Source of the DNA: Salinigranum salinum
GTDB lineage: Archaea; Halobacteriota; Halobacteria; Halobacteriales; Haloferacaceae
Assembly: GCF_009176545.1 (NCBI RefSeq)
Contig: NZ_VTOJ01000002.1
Coordinates: forward strand, 930,001-994,000
Length of the DNA stretch: 64,000 bases
Reading direction: 5' to 3'
Shown: one piece after another, positions 25,067 through 33,555 of the stretch
How the letters are laid out: each line of letters starts with the position of its first letter
How positions within the stretch are numbered: the first letter of the stretch is position 1
Notes under the pieces: model-generated
Databases searched by the model: none
The model's input: the letters and a program-made list of their open reading frames with translations, nothing else
Told to the model about the DNA's origin: nothing
Made by a program: the position numbers and the translations under genes

Positions 25067-25966
25067 ATGACCGACAAAGGTCGAATCACGAGACGGACGC
25101 TCCTTGCGGCCGGTGCGGGGAGCCTCGGGTTCGCGATGCTAGGGGGATCCGTGGTAGCACGGGCTCAGAAGGTTTCGTTCAACCGAAGCCAGCAGGTGCC
25201 AGCGGGAGCCGGCAACGGAAGTCAGAACGGAAACGGGAACGCGAATGAAAACGGAAACGAGAACACGAACGGAAACGGAAACGAGAACACGAACGACGGC
25301 GGATCGGAGGGAGCCAACTCGGATCTGCATCTCCAGGTCGACTGGAAGGAGTGGAACAACGGCGAAGTAGTCGAACAACAGGACACACCGACCGAGCGCG
25401 AGGACACCGCACCCGGCGTGTTGCGGCTCCCGAATCTCATGCCGGGGGACCGAGGGCGGCTCACGGTCGGGCTTTCCTCCGAAGCCGACCAGGGAACACC
25501 GCCGTCGATGGAAATCCTCTTTCGCATCCGAGAGGAGCCGGGAACGAGGCGAGAGAACGGCCGCAACGAGCCAGAACGAAAGGCCGGGGACACGACAGGC
25601 GACGTCGGTGAACTCCAGGAGCACATCGAACTCGACGTCTGGTACGACACGGGTATCAAGGTCGCCGGTAACCCGATCTACGGGTTTTGTGACGCGGAGA
25701 ACAACGCCGGTGACTCCACGTTTCTCTCGGGGTCGCTCGCAGAGCTCTCCGTCGTCGGGGAACGAGCAGACGTCGGGAACGACACGTGGCGAACGCTCAA
25801 CGCCAACCCGAGCAATCCCGTCGACTCGGGGGCGTGTCTGGGTCCAGACGAAGGGCTCTGTCTCACGATCGAGTGGTCGTTCACTGCGGACGGAGGTAAC
25901 GTCAACCGCGTTCAGGGAGACTCCGTCAGCCCGATCATCGAATTCGGAGCGATACAGTGCACATAA
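25067..25966 (+). CDS. Divergent secreted member of the surface-protein family with Asn/Gly-rich linker
   Basis: 299 aa. The twin-arginine signal ITRRTLLAAGAGSLGFAML is a plain Tat type without the FFSD motif. It is followed by a low-complexity Asn/Gly/Glu linker (about residues 45-85). The core is recognisable from DLHLQVDWKEWN, an LMPGDRGRLTVGLS block equal to the DVKPGDFGE block, ENGRNEPERK, LDVWYDTG, and the end RVQGDSVSPIIEFGAIQCT. It keeps the family layout but has lost the EQCRHNDG tail. Possibly a minor or capping component; this is speculation from its divergence. Confidence 0.72.
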   Translation: MTDKGRITRRTLLAAGAGSLGFAMLGGSVVARAQKVSFNRSQQVPAGAGNGSQNGNGNANENGNENTNGNGNENTNDGGSEGANSDLHLQVDWKEWNNGEVVEQQDTPTEREDTAPGVLRLPNLMPGDRGRLTVGLSSEADQGTPPSMEILFRIREEPGTRRENGRNEPERKAGDTTGDVGELQEHIELDVWYDTGIKVAGNPIYGFCDAENNAGDSTFLSGSLAELSVVGERADVGNDTWRTLNANPSNPVDSGACLGPDEGLCLTIEWSFTADGGNVNRVQGDSVSPIIEFGAIQCT

Positions 25967-26155
25967 TTGGTCATTTAGCCGGCAGGTTACAAACGAGGGG
26001 GGCCTTTGTGTTCGGACCACCGAGGCAATAGCACTGAATAACTAACCACCATCACCATCAAAGGAGAGCAAACAGAGACGTGAAACGAGTAATCGGTCAC
26101 TCGGAGCGGGCGGAACTCGAGCAGCAAGAGCCACGGGGAGGCATCCGGGGAACTG

Positions 26156-26980
26156 ATGACGGACCGATCTGACGACACTGGACGGGGAGACGGCACGCCT
26201 GCACCAGACGGGGATCACAGAGCGAGTGGTGAGTCGCAAACCGGCGGTGATGAAGAACGACAGCCACTGGATGGAGGACTCGATCTGACTCGTCGGGGTC
26301 TCCTCTCTGGAGTCGCCGCGATCGGCGTCGTCGGGTCGCTCACGGGCGTTGGAACCCAGATGGCGTTGTCGGACCGTAACCGGTTCGAGGAGAACCGTCT
26401 GGAATCCGGGAGCCTCGAACTCGGTCTCGCGTGGGAAGAACGCTACAACGGTACCACACAAGAAGACGAGGGCGTCTGTGGCAGTGAGACGTGGGACGCA
26501 TACCACGACGTCTCGGAAGCCATCGTCGAACTCGACGCTGTCGAGCCCGGTGATTCCGGAACGCTCGACGTCTGCCTCCGACTGTCTGCGAACGTGGATT
26601 CGACCTGGATGCGACTCCTCGTCCACTCGGTCGCCGAGAACGGCGTCAACTCGACCGAGGAACAGGCGGGCGATGTGACGCCCGACGTCGGCGAACTCCA
26701 GAAATATCTCGAGGTGACCGTCCAGACCGACAGTGATTGTGAGACCGCCCGCGAGACCAGTCCGCGCATCGAGGGCGACCTCGCGCAGATGGGAGCCGGT
26801 CCACTCGGGACTGGTATGCAGCTGGCGGAGGCGACACGCTGTGTCATCATCGAGTGGCAACTCCCGGAGGACGTCCCGGCGACGATCCTGACGGACTCGG
26901 TCGAATTCGCCATCGATTTCGCTGCCGTGCAGTCCCGTCCTGACGACTCACAGAGCCCCTGGGCAAACAGTAACTCATGA
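26156..26980 (+). CDS. Divergent SipW-dependent surface protein, coupled to signal peptidase
   Basis: 274 aa. A long acidic N-region precedes LTRRGLLSGVAAIGVVGSLTGVG and a SipW-like TQMALSDRNRFEENRL-ESGSLELGLAW. The core continues with DAVEPGDSGTLDVCLRLS, ENGVNSTEEQ, and ends LTDSVEFAIDFAAVQS. Its stop overlaps the signal-peptidase start (ATGA at 26977), a close link between substrate and processing enzyme like the tapA-sipW-tasA arrangement of Bacillus. The gap 25967-26155 holds no other gene. Confidence 0.78.
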   Translation: MTDRSDDTGRGDGTPAPDGDHRASGESQTGGDEERQPLDGGLDLTRRGLLSGVAAIGVVGSLTGVGTQMALSDRNRFEENRLESGSLELGLAWEERYNGTTQEDEGVCGSETWDAYHDVSEAIVELDAVEPGDSGTLDVCLRLSANVDSTWMRLLVHSVAENGVNSTEEQAGDVTPDVGELQKYLEVTVQTDSDCETARETSPRIEGDLAQMGAGPLGTGMQLAEATRCVIIEWQLPEDVPATILTDSVEFAIDFAAVQSRPDDSQSPWANSNS

Positions 26981-27627
26981 CACCGAAATTCACTCGCAGT
27001 ACCGTACTGAACACCCTCGGCGTCGTCCTGCTGATCGCACTGGTCGCACCGTTCGCGATGTACGCAGCGCCACAGACGATCGGGGCGACGGAGAGCTACG
27101 TCGTCATGTCCGGCAGTATGGAGCCGGCGATTCAGACGGGTGACGTCATCTTCGTCTACGATCGCGATCCGTCGACCATCGAGGAGGGCGACGTGATCAC
27201 GTACAACCTCGACGGACAGCGGACCGAAGTGACGACGCACCGCGTGGTCGACATCGTCGAGAACGAGGAGGGCCAGCGGGTGTTCGTCACGAAAGGTGAC
27301 GCGAACGAGGATCCCGACCCATACCGGGTGCCATCCGATGCAGTCATCGGCGTCATGCCGACGGACGGTATCCCCGCGCGGGTTCCGTTCCTCGGCCACG
27401 CACTGCTGTTCGCGCAGTCGAAACTCGGCATCGCGCTCCTCGTGTTCGTTCCTGCGGGACTCCTCGTGATCACGGAACTCTGGGACCTCTACAAGCACGC
27501 GACGAGTGGAGGCGATGACGGCACGGAGGAGACGGATGCAGAGCCCACAGACGACCAGCAGGAACAGATCGACGACAGCGTCCCGTCTGACTCATCCGCC
27601 ACGGCGGGCGCGGGAGACGACGACTGA
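26977..27627 (+). CDS. sipW: SipW-type signal peptidase I
   Basis: 216 aa, S26B (archaeal/ER/SipW) type. One N-terminal helix (11-30) precedes the catalytic serine in VVMSGSMEP (Ser47); the general-base position is His88 in TTHRVVD rather than lysine, and an acidic VTKGDANEDPDP box (Asp108) follows. A second hydrophobic helix near 137-160 anchors the C-terminus, followed by an acidic tail. It sits between a SipW-type substrate and a small membrane protein, overlapping both, so it is most likely the peptidase dedicated to this array. The symbol is by analogy. Confidence 0.92.
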   Translation: MTPKFTRSTVLNTLGVVLLIALVAPFAMYAAPQTIGATESYVVMSGSMEPAIQTGDVIFVYDRDPSTIEEGDVITYNLDGQRTEVTTHRVVDIVENEEGQRVFVTKGDANEDPDPYRVPSDAVIGVMPTDGIPARVPFLGHALLFAQSKLGIALLVFVPAGLLVITELWDLYKHATSGGDDGTEETDAEPTDDQQEQIDDSVPSDSSATAGAGDDD

Positions 27628-28016
27628 TGAGACCGACCCTGACGAGCGAGGCCGACGACAACGACGACGACGGCATCCTCGGGTTCTCGCAGTCGCGCGT
27701 CTACGCCATCTACGTCGTCTGGCTCGTCATCCTCCTCGTCTCGGTGGTGGCCGGAAGTTACACCCTGGGGTTCCTAGTCGATACGGAGTCCATCGGGACT
27801 GCAGAGGACCCGAACTCGTTCCAGGCCGTCGACGAGTGGGCGGGATTCACGGTGTCTAACGACGATGGAGGGACCGCGAACGACGACGGTGGGACCGCGA
27901 ACGACGACGGTGGGACCGCGAACACCCAGTCGGTGGACGTTCAGAGCGAGGGCGTCCTCGCGTGTGACGCGAACGCGTTCTGTGCCACACGCGACACGGT
28001 CGACCGATCCCGGTAG
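27627..28016 (+). CDS. Small single-pass membrane protein with DDGGTAN repeats
   Basis: 129 aa; start overlaps the signal-peptidase stop by one base. One transmembrane helix (about 28-52: AIYVVWLVILLVSVVAGSYTLGF) divides an acidic cytoplasmic start from an outside segment. The latter holds three DDGGTAN repeats and two cysteines near the end (LACDANAFCATRD) that could form a disulfide. Family unknown. Position at the end of the sip operon suggests an accessory factor, perhaps an anchor or assembly partner for the fibre proteins. Confidence 0.72.
   Translation: MRPTLTSEADDNDDDGILGFSQSRVYAIYVVWLVILLVSVVAGSYTLGFLVDTESIGTAEDPNSFQAVDEWAGFTVSNDDGGTANDDGGTANDDGGTANTQSVDVQSEGVLACDANAFCATRDTVDRSR
27861..27923 (+). 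repeat. Three 21-bp tandem repeats (DDGGTAN)
   Basis: Units 27861-27881, 27882-27902 and 27903-27923; the last two are identical and the first differs at two bases. In frame, so copy-number change would alter the length of the extracellular linker. Confidence 0.88.
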
Positions 28017-28039
28017 AACGTTTAAGAGAACCGAATACG

Positions 28040-28891
28040 ATGAGCCACTCGATGCCACCTGAACTCGGATGGATGGACCGGTTCCGACAGCCCGAGTACA
28101 CCGGCGAGAACCGGTGTACGCCGTGTACCGTCCTGAACGTCGTCATCGCGGCCGCCGTCAGCGGCCTTCTCGCAGTCGTCGCGCCCCCGCTCGGCGTCGT
28201 CGCGTTCGCGGCTGCGCTCGCTGTCATCTACCTCCGTGGCTATCTCGTCCCCTACACGCCCACGATCACGAAACGCTACTTCCCGGACCGGGTCCTGCGG
28301 TGGTTCGACAAGGAGTCGGGGACTCTGCAGAACACGACCGATCCGGACGAAGTCGAGGAGATCGACGTCGAGCGGACGCTGTACTCGCTCGGCGTCGTCA
28401 CCGAGTGTGAACACGTCGACGACCTCTGTCTCGACGCGGAGTTCCAGCGGGCGTGGCGGGACGAGGTCGAGAACCTCCGCGACAAGGAGACGAAGACCGA
28501 GGACATCCACGACCTCCTCGACCTCGACCCGGGCGACGACCACGAGATCGAAGAGCGCGGTGGACAGTCTGCGATCGTGATGATCGACGGACGGATGGTC
28601 GGACAGTGGGAGTCACACGCGGCGCTCACCGCCGATCTCGCGGCTGACAGGGTACTCCGCGAGTGGACTGACGAGTGGGAACGGTTCCACGTCATCAACC
28701 GGAGCGAACTGCTCAACTCGCTCCGCATGTTCCTCGAAGAGTGTACCGAGTGCGGCGAGCCGATCTCGGTCGGTCAGGAGACCGTCGATTCGTGTTGCCG
28801 GTCGTTCGACGTCGTCGCCGTCGCCTGTGACGGGTGTGGCTCTCGGTTCTTCGAGATCGAACTGACGGAGGAGATGCGCCAGCAGCTCTGA
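28040..28891 (+). CDS. Haloarchaeal membrane protein with C-terminal zinc-ribbon-like Cys cluster
   Basis: 283 aa; an ATG at 28052 fits the TATA-like GTTTAAGAG (28018-28026) slightly better. A short N-terminus with CTPC leads into two hydrophobic helices (about 32-70), then a long acidic region (90-225). The C-terminal cysteines ECTECGEP ... DSCCRSFDV ... ACDGCGS look like a zinc ribbon. I recognise no function. It lies between the sip operon and the STT3-like gene, which starts 6 bases after its stop, so it probably belongs to the secretion/glycosylation unit. Confidence 0.75.
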   Translation: MSHSMPPELGWMDRFRQPEYTGENRCTPCTVLNVVIAAAVSGLLAVVAPPLGVVAFAAALAVIYLRGYLVPYTPTITKRYFPDRVLRWFDKESGTLQNTTDPDEVEEIDVERTLYSLGVVTECEHVDDLCLDAEFQRAWRDEVENLRDKETKTEDIHDLLDLDPGDDHEIEERGGQSAIVMIDGRMVGQWESHAALTADLAADRVLREWTDEWERFHVINRSELLNSLRMFLEECTECGEPISVGQETVDSCCRSFDVVAVACDGCGSRFFEIELTEEMRQQL

Positions 28892-28897
28892 TTCAGC

Positions 28898-31300
28898 GTG
28901 TCGACCGCTTCAGGGGAGGCGACCACGCTCGTCGCCGATCACCCACACCTCGAACCGGCCCTGCGACGGTTGCTGGCCGCACGCGACGACGAGCCCTGGG
29001 CACGGACGGCGCTGCCCGTCGCCGACGAGGCGGTCGACGAACTCGTCGCACGGGACGTCCTCGAACGATGTGCCGAGGGGTACCGACTCGCCGACCCAGA
29101 GGGGGTTCGAACGGCGCTCCGCACCGAGTCGGGGACGACGACCCGGTCCACCTCCCGAGGTGTCGACGCCGCACGCGACGCACTCGAGGACCTTCGGCGG
29201 TTCCTCGGTCGACGGCGCACGATCGCGGTCGGCATCTCGCTCGCGCTCGTCGCCGTCGTCCGACTGCTCCCTCTGCCCGAGGTGTACCTCGGAGGTGACG
29301 TCGTCCTCTCCTCGAACGACCCGTACCTCTACCGGTATCTCGTGGAAGAGACGACTCGGGCGGCGTCCGGTCCGCTCGATCTGGATACCCTCCTCCGGTT
29401 CCCCGACGGAGTCACGAGTGGGGAGCCGCTCCTGGTGGCGACCCTCGCAGTCGTCGCCGAGTTCCTCGGAGGCGATCCCTGGACGACGGGGACGCTCCTC
29501 GCGTGGTATCCCGTCGTTTCGGCCGTTCTCACCGGTGTCGGCGTCTACCTGCTGGCGGCCCATCTGAGCGAGGACGTCCGTGTCGGACTGGTCGCAGTCG
29601 GGCTGTTCGCCGTCGTCCCCGGACACGCCTTCCGGACGGGCCTCGGATTCGCCGACCACCACGCCTTCGACTACCCGTGGCTCGTCCTGACGGCACTCGC
29701 GTTCGTGTACCTGGCGACCGAGGACGGCGTCGTGAGCGAGTTCGGAGACGAGAACGAGGGCGTGTGGCCGTGGCGTCGACGCACGACGGGACTCGTCGTG
29801 GCGCTCGCCGTCGGGGTGGCCGGACAGGTGCTCGCGTGGGAGGCCGGTCCACTCCTCCTCGCGCCACTCGCGCTCGCCATCGCCGTGTACGCCCCGTTCG
29901 CGGTCTCCCACGACCGCGTCGCCTCCTTCGGGCCGATCGTCGCCGGTGTCTCGCTCGGCGCGGGACTCGCGATGGGGGCACATCTCACGCTGGGGTGGCA
30001 GTCGTTCGTCGTCGCAGCCGTCCCGGGACTGCTCGCGGTCGGGGCCGTCGTGGTCGCCGCCGCGACGCTGGCAACCGACCGGTTGGGGCTCCCCGCGGTG
30101 ACCATCGGCGTGGCCGAATTTCTCGGGGCTGGCGTTGCCGTGCTCGTCGTGACGACGGCGTTTCCCGATCTGGTCGCCGAACTCGACAGTGGCGTCGCCT
30201 TCCTCTTCCGGTCGTCGTCGATCGGTGAGATGCAGTCGCTCCTCGACCAGTGGGGGCCGCTGTTCGGCCCGCTCATCATGCTGGGGTTCACGCCGTTCCT
30301 CGCCATCCCGGCGATGGGCTGGGTCGTCTGGGACGCGGTCGCGCGACGGTCCGACTACGGCTGGTTGCTGATCGGCTGTTACGCGTGGACGTTCCTCGGC
30401 CTCTCGTTCGTCCAGCGGCGGTTCACGGGCGAACTCGCGCCCTTCATCTCGGTGTTCGCGGCCCTCGGGTTCGTCGTCCTGATCTCGTGGCTCGATCTCG
30501 CCTACGGACCGCGGTTCCTCCGAACGCGTGGGGCCGGGGAGACGACCGACGTCGGCAGCGCGGAGCGGGAGTTGGCCATCCCCAGCCGACGCCGGTTCGT
30601 CATGCTCGGTGGGTTCGCGGCCGTCTTCGCGGGGTTCCCGAGTGTCTTCAGCGGGGCGATCCACGGTCGGCTGACGATCGACCCCCGGAAACACGCTGCC
30701 GCGCGGTGGATGGGTGCGTACGCCGACGAGCGTGGGTGGGAGTATCCGCGGAGCTACGTCTTCTCCGAGTGGGGCGAGAACCGGATGTTCAACTACTTCA
30801 CGAACGGGAACTCCCGGTCGTACTGGTACGCCCAGCGAAACTACGAGGACTTCCTGTTCTCGAGCGATCCACAGGGGTGGTACGAGGAACTCCGTGACAG
30901 GGCTGGGTTCGTCGTCACGACGGGCCCCGCGTCGCGGTTCGTCACGAGTCGCATCAAGGATCGACTCCACGACGGGTTCGGGAGTCGTGCGAACGAGGTC
31001 CCGGGACTGGCTCACTACCGGGCGGTGTACGCCGGGGACGAGGGTTTCGTCAAGGTGTTCACGCTCGTCCCTGGAGCGACGATCGTCGGAGCCGCTTCGA
31101 GCGACGAACCGATTCCCGTCCGGACCGACGTCTCCATCGACGGGGCGACGTTCACCTACGAACGACGCGCCGACCCGGCCGACGGCGAGTTCTCCGTGAC
31201 CGTCGCTCAGCCCGGAACGTACCGGGTGGGCGACCGCGAGATGACCGTCCCCGAGCGTGCGGTCGTCGAGGGCGAGACCGTGTCGCTGTCGAACGAGTAG
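28898..31300 (+). CDS. STT3/AglB-like oligosaccharyltransferase with N-terminal winged-helix-like segment
   Basis: 800 aa, GTG start. STT3 enzymes transfer a lipid-linked glycan to asparagine of exported proteins. The STT3 pattern is visible: first acidic motif SSNDPYLYRYLVEE with Asp141, then GFADHHAFDYPWL with Asp253-His-His, and more than ten membrane helices to about residue 590. Where AglB has WWDYG this protein reads SEWGE (Trp625), so the acceptor-site motif is altered. Residues 10-95 precede the first helix and resemble a winged helix (EPALRRLLAAR ... AVDELVARDVLERCAEGYRL), unusual for this family. The C-terminus ends in a beta-rich outer domain. It may be dedicated to the neighbouring surface proteins. 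Confidence 0.8.
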   Translation: MSTASGEATTLVADHPHLEPALRRLLAARDDEPWARTALPVADEAVDELVARDVLERCAEGYRLADPEGVRTALRTESGTTTRSTSRGVDAARDALEDLRRFLGRRRTIAVGISLALVAVVRLLPLPEVYLGGDVVLSSNDPYLYRYLVEETTRAASGPLDLDTLLRFPDGVTSGEPLLVATLAVVAEFLGGDPWTTGTLLAWYPVVSAVLTGVGVYLLAAHLSEDVRVGLVAVGLFAVVPGHAFRTGLGFADHHAFDYPWLVLTALAFVYLATEDGVVSEFGDENEGVWPWRRRTTGLVVALAVGVAGQVLAWEAGPLLLAPLALAIAVYAPFAVSHDRVASFGPIVAGVSLGAGLAMGAHLTLGWQSFVVAAVPGLLAVGAVVVAAATLATDRLGLPAVTIGVAEFLGAGVAVLVVTTAFPDLVAELDSGVAFLFRSSSIGEMQSLLDQWGPLFGPLIMLGFTPFLAIPAMGWVVWDAVARRSDYGWLLIGCYAWTFLGLSFVQRRFTGELAPFISVFAALGFVVLISWLDLAYGPRFLRTRGAGETTDVGSAERELAIPSRRRFVMLGGFAAVFAGFPSVFSGAIHGRLTIDPRKHAAARWMGAYADERGWEYPRSYVFSEWGENRMFNYFTNGNSRSYWYAQRNYEDFLFSSDPQGWYEELRDRAGFVVTTGPASRFVTSRIKDRLHDGFGSRANEVPGLAHYRAVYAGDEGFVKVFTLVPGATIVGAASSDEPIPVRTDVSIDGATFTYERRADPADGEFSVTVAQPGTYRVGDREMTVPERAVVEGETVSLSNE

Positions 31301-31443
31301 CCCGACTCGGTCTCAGTCGATCCTCTGGAGGCGCAATTCGTCACTACGGTCGGTTCACGCGCTCGCTACCTCCCCCTAACCGGGGGTGGGAGCATCATTA
31401 CTCGTCCGCAACGACCGAGTAACCATGGGGATCGGGAACGAGG

Positions 31444-32886
31444 ATGGAGGTGATGCCGACAGGCTGGCGGTATCGCTTCGCGAGCGCAGCGGGCGTTACC
31501 GTACTCACCACTGGCGCGGTCGCGGTGGCCAACCACCCGCAGGTCCAGCACCTGCTCGTCTCGCTCCCGATCGTGAGCCGGTTGCCGGCGACGACCCTGA
31601 GCAACGGCGACCTCTCGCTGGCGATCACCACGACGTTGTTCGTCGTGCTCGGAGCCTGCGTTCCGCTGTTCAAGCCACAGCCGCGACGGCGGCTCGACGT
31701 GCTCAGCGTCGCCGAGAAACGGGTGTTCCTCGCGGTCGTGGCGCTGGCGGCGATCGGCTACTTCGACTACACGTACCGACTCCCCCGGACGACGCTCCTC
31801 CTGCTCGGGGGATTCCTCGCGATTCTGATTCCGGTCTGGTTCGTCGCGATACGCGGGCGGCCGGAAGGCGGGGCGGGGCGAGTCGTCATCGTCGGCGACG
31901 ATCCGGAGACGATCGAAGACGTCCTCGACACGCTCGACGTGCCCGTCATCGGCTACATCTCACCACCCCCGCCACGGACTCGTGACCGCGACCGTCTGCC
32001 GCCGATCGGCGCTCCCGACGGTGGGCGCGTGATCGGATCGTCGGGTCTCTCGAATCTCGAGTGTCTCGGTGGCCTCTCTCGGCTCGTCGAAGTGTTCGTC
32101 ACCTACGACGTCGACACGGCGGTCCTGGCGTTCTCAGAGCCGGACCGGGCGGAGTTCTTCGGCACGCTCGACACCTGCTACGAGTACGGCGTGACCGCGA
32201 AGGTCCACCGCGAACACGCCGACACGGTACTGACGAGCGATACGGAGGCGGACGACCTCGTCGACGTCGATCTCGAACCGTGGGACTGGCAGGACTACGT
32301 GCTGAAGCGCGCGTTCGACGTCGTCTTCGCGTCGGTGGGGCTGGTCGTGCTCGCGCCCGTGATGGTGCTCGTCGCCGTGGCGGTCAAGCTGGACAGCGAG
32401 GGGCCGGTGCTGTACAGTCAGGAGCGGACGGCGACGTTCGGGGATACGTTCACCGTGTACAAGTTCCGGAGCATGGTGGCGAACGCCGAGGCCCAGACCG
32501 GCGCGACCGTCAGTGACGAGGACGCCGGTGGGGTCGACCCGCGTGTGACACGGGTCGGCCGGGTGATCCGTCAGACGCATCTGGACGAGTTGCCGCAGCT
32601 CTGGTCGATCCTCGTCGGGGACATGAGCGCCGTGGGCCCGCGACCGGAGCGTCCCGAACTCGATCTCGACATGCAGTCAGATGCGAACTCGTGGCGTAGG
32701 CGGTGGTTCGTCAACCCGGGATTGACTGGACTCGCTCAGATCAACAACGTGACCGGGGCGCAACCGAAGGAGAAACTGCGTCACGACGTGACGTACATTC
32801 GCAACCAGTCGTTCTGGTTCGACCTGAAGGTCCTCGTCAGGCAGTTGTGGATGGTTCTCGTCGACGCGGTGCGGTTCGTTCGCTGA
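31444..32886 (+). CDS. Polyprenyl-phosphate sugar-phosphotransferase (WbaP/PglC-type initiating transferase)
   Basis: 480 aa. It starts a lipid-linked glycan by moving a sugar-1-phosphate to a polyprenyl phosphate on the inner membrane face. N-terminal four-helix membrane region (20-140), a Rossmann-like middle (VVIVGDDPETIEDV), then the catalytic bacterial-sugar-transferase domain: KRAFDVVFASVGLVVL re-entrant helix, YKFRSM, QTHLDELPQLWSILVGDMS and VGPRPERPE, ending with PGLTGLAQIN. It probably supplies the first step for the polymerase, flippase and glycosyltransferases downstream. Sugar unknown. Confidence 0.92.
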   Translation: MEVMPTGWRYRFASAAGVTVLTTGAVAVANHPQVQHLLVSLPIVSRLPATTLSNGDLSLAITTTLFVVLGACVPLFKPQPRRRLDVLSVAEKRVFLAVVALAAIGYFDYTYRLPRTTLLLLGGFLAILIPVWFVAIRGRPEGGAGRVVIVGDDPETIEDVLDTLDVPVIGYISPPPPRTRDRDRLPPIGAPDGGRVIGSSGLSNLECLGGLSRLVEVFVTYDVDTAVLAFSEPDRAEFFGTLDTCYEYGVTAKVHREHADTVLTSDTEADDLVDVDLEPWDWQDYVLKRAFDVVFASVGLVVLAPVMVLVAVAVKLDSEGPVLYSQERTATFGDTFTVYKFRSMVANAEAQTGATVSDEDAGGVDPRVTRVGRVIRQTHLDELPQLWSILVGDMSAVGPRPERPELDLDMQSDANSWRRRWFVNPGLTGLAQINNVTGAQPKEKLRHDVTYIRNQSFWFDLKVLVRQLWMVLVDAVRFVR

Positions 32887-32925
32887 ACGCGAATTCGGAC
32901 GGCTTCCAGACGACGTACGCTACTC

Positions 32926-33555
32926 ATGTCATCCGACCCTCGAAGCATCACCGATGGTCCCCGAGGCTGGCTCACACTCGCCGCGACGTTCGTGTTCGTC
33001 TTTCTCTTCCGACTCGAACAGAACGTCGCGTACGTCTTCGGGCTGTCGTCGGCTCGAGAGCTCGTTGGGATCGACTTCCTGCCCGCCGAAGTCGTCGTCT
33101 ACACGCTCGCCCCGTTCCTCCACGTGACTCCCGACCACCTCGTCGGGACGCTCGTCTGGTTCGTGCCGTTCGGCTACCTGCTCGAGTCGCGAACGTCGTG
33201 GGAGGGGTACGTTGGGTACGTCGTGTTCGTGGGCTACCTGACGACGACGTTCGTCCCACTCTTCTTGTTGCTCGTCGGCGTGCCGGTCGGACAGGGAATC
33301 GGTGCGAGTGGGATCACGAACGCGCTCATCGCGCGTGAGGCGACCGTCAGGGGTGTGTGGGTACTCCAGCGGCGGTCGTTCTCGTGGCGACAGCGGGGAG
33401 TTCTCGTGCTCGTCAGTGCCGTCTTCCTGTTCAAGCTGTTCGGACTCGTGACGGGTGAGCCACCGGGGACGAGTGTCGCTGGACACGCGGCCGGGCTCCT
33501 CGTGGGTGTCGTCGCGGGTGTCGGCGAGCAGTATCTCTCGGCGGGGAGCGAGTGA
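32926..33555 (+). CDS. Rhomboid-family intramembrane serine protease
   Basis: 209 aa, about six membrane helices. The catalytic serine lies in GASGITNAL and the histidine in SVAGHAAGLLVGV, the GxSx and AxxAHxxG-like rhomboid pair. TPDHLVGTLVWFVPFGYLLE corresponds to the preceding H-x-x-x-N helix, although the usual asparagine is replaced by Val/Trp. Rhomboids cleave membrane-anchored proteins. Its place after glycan and surface-protein genes makes release of anchored surface proteins a reasonable guess. Confidence 0.83.
   Translation: MSSDPRSITDGPRGWLTLAATFVFVFLFRLEQNVAYVFGLSSARELVGIDFLPAEVVVYTLAPFLHVTPDHLVGTLVWFVPFGYLLESRTSWEGYVGYVVFVGYLTTTFVPLFLLLVGVPVGQGIGASGITNALIAREATVRGVWVLQRRSFSWRQRGVLVLVSAVFLFKLFGLVTGEPPGTSVAGHAAGLLVGVVAGVGEQYLSAGSE

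Noticed and set aside
28910-31015. Long minus-strand frame (701 codons) opposite the STT3-like gene
   Set aside because: It mirrors the codon bias of the real gene on the plus strand (Arg/Glu/Asp-rich, no motifs). Such antisense frames are common in GC-rich haloarchaeal DNA.
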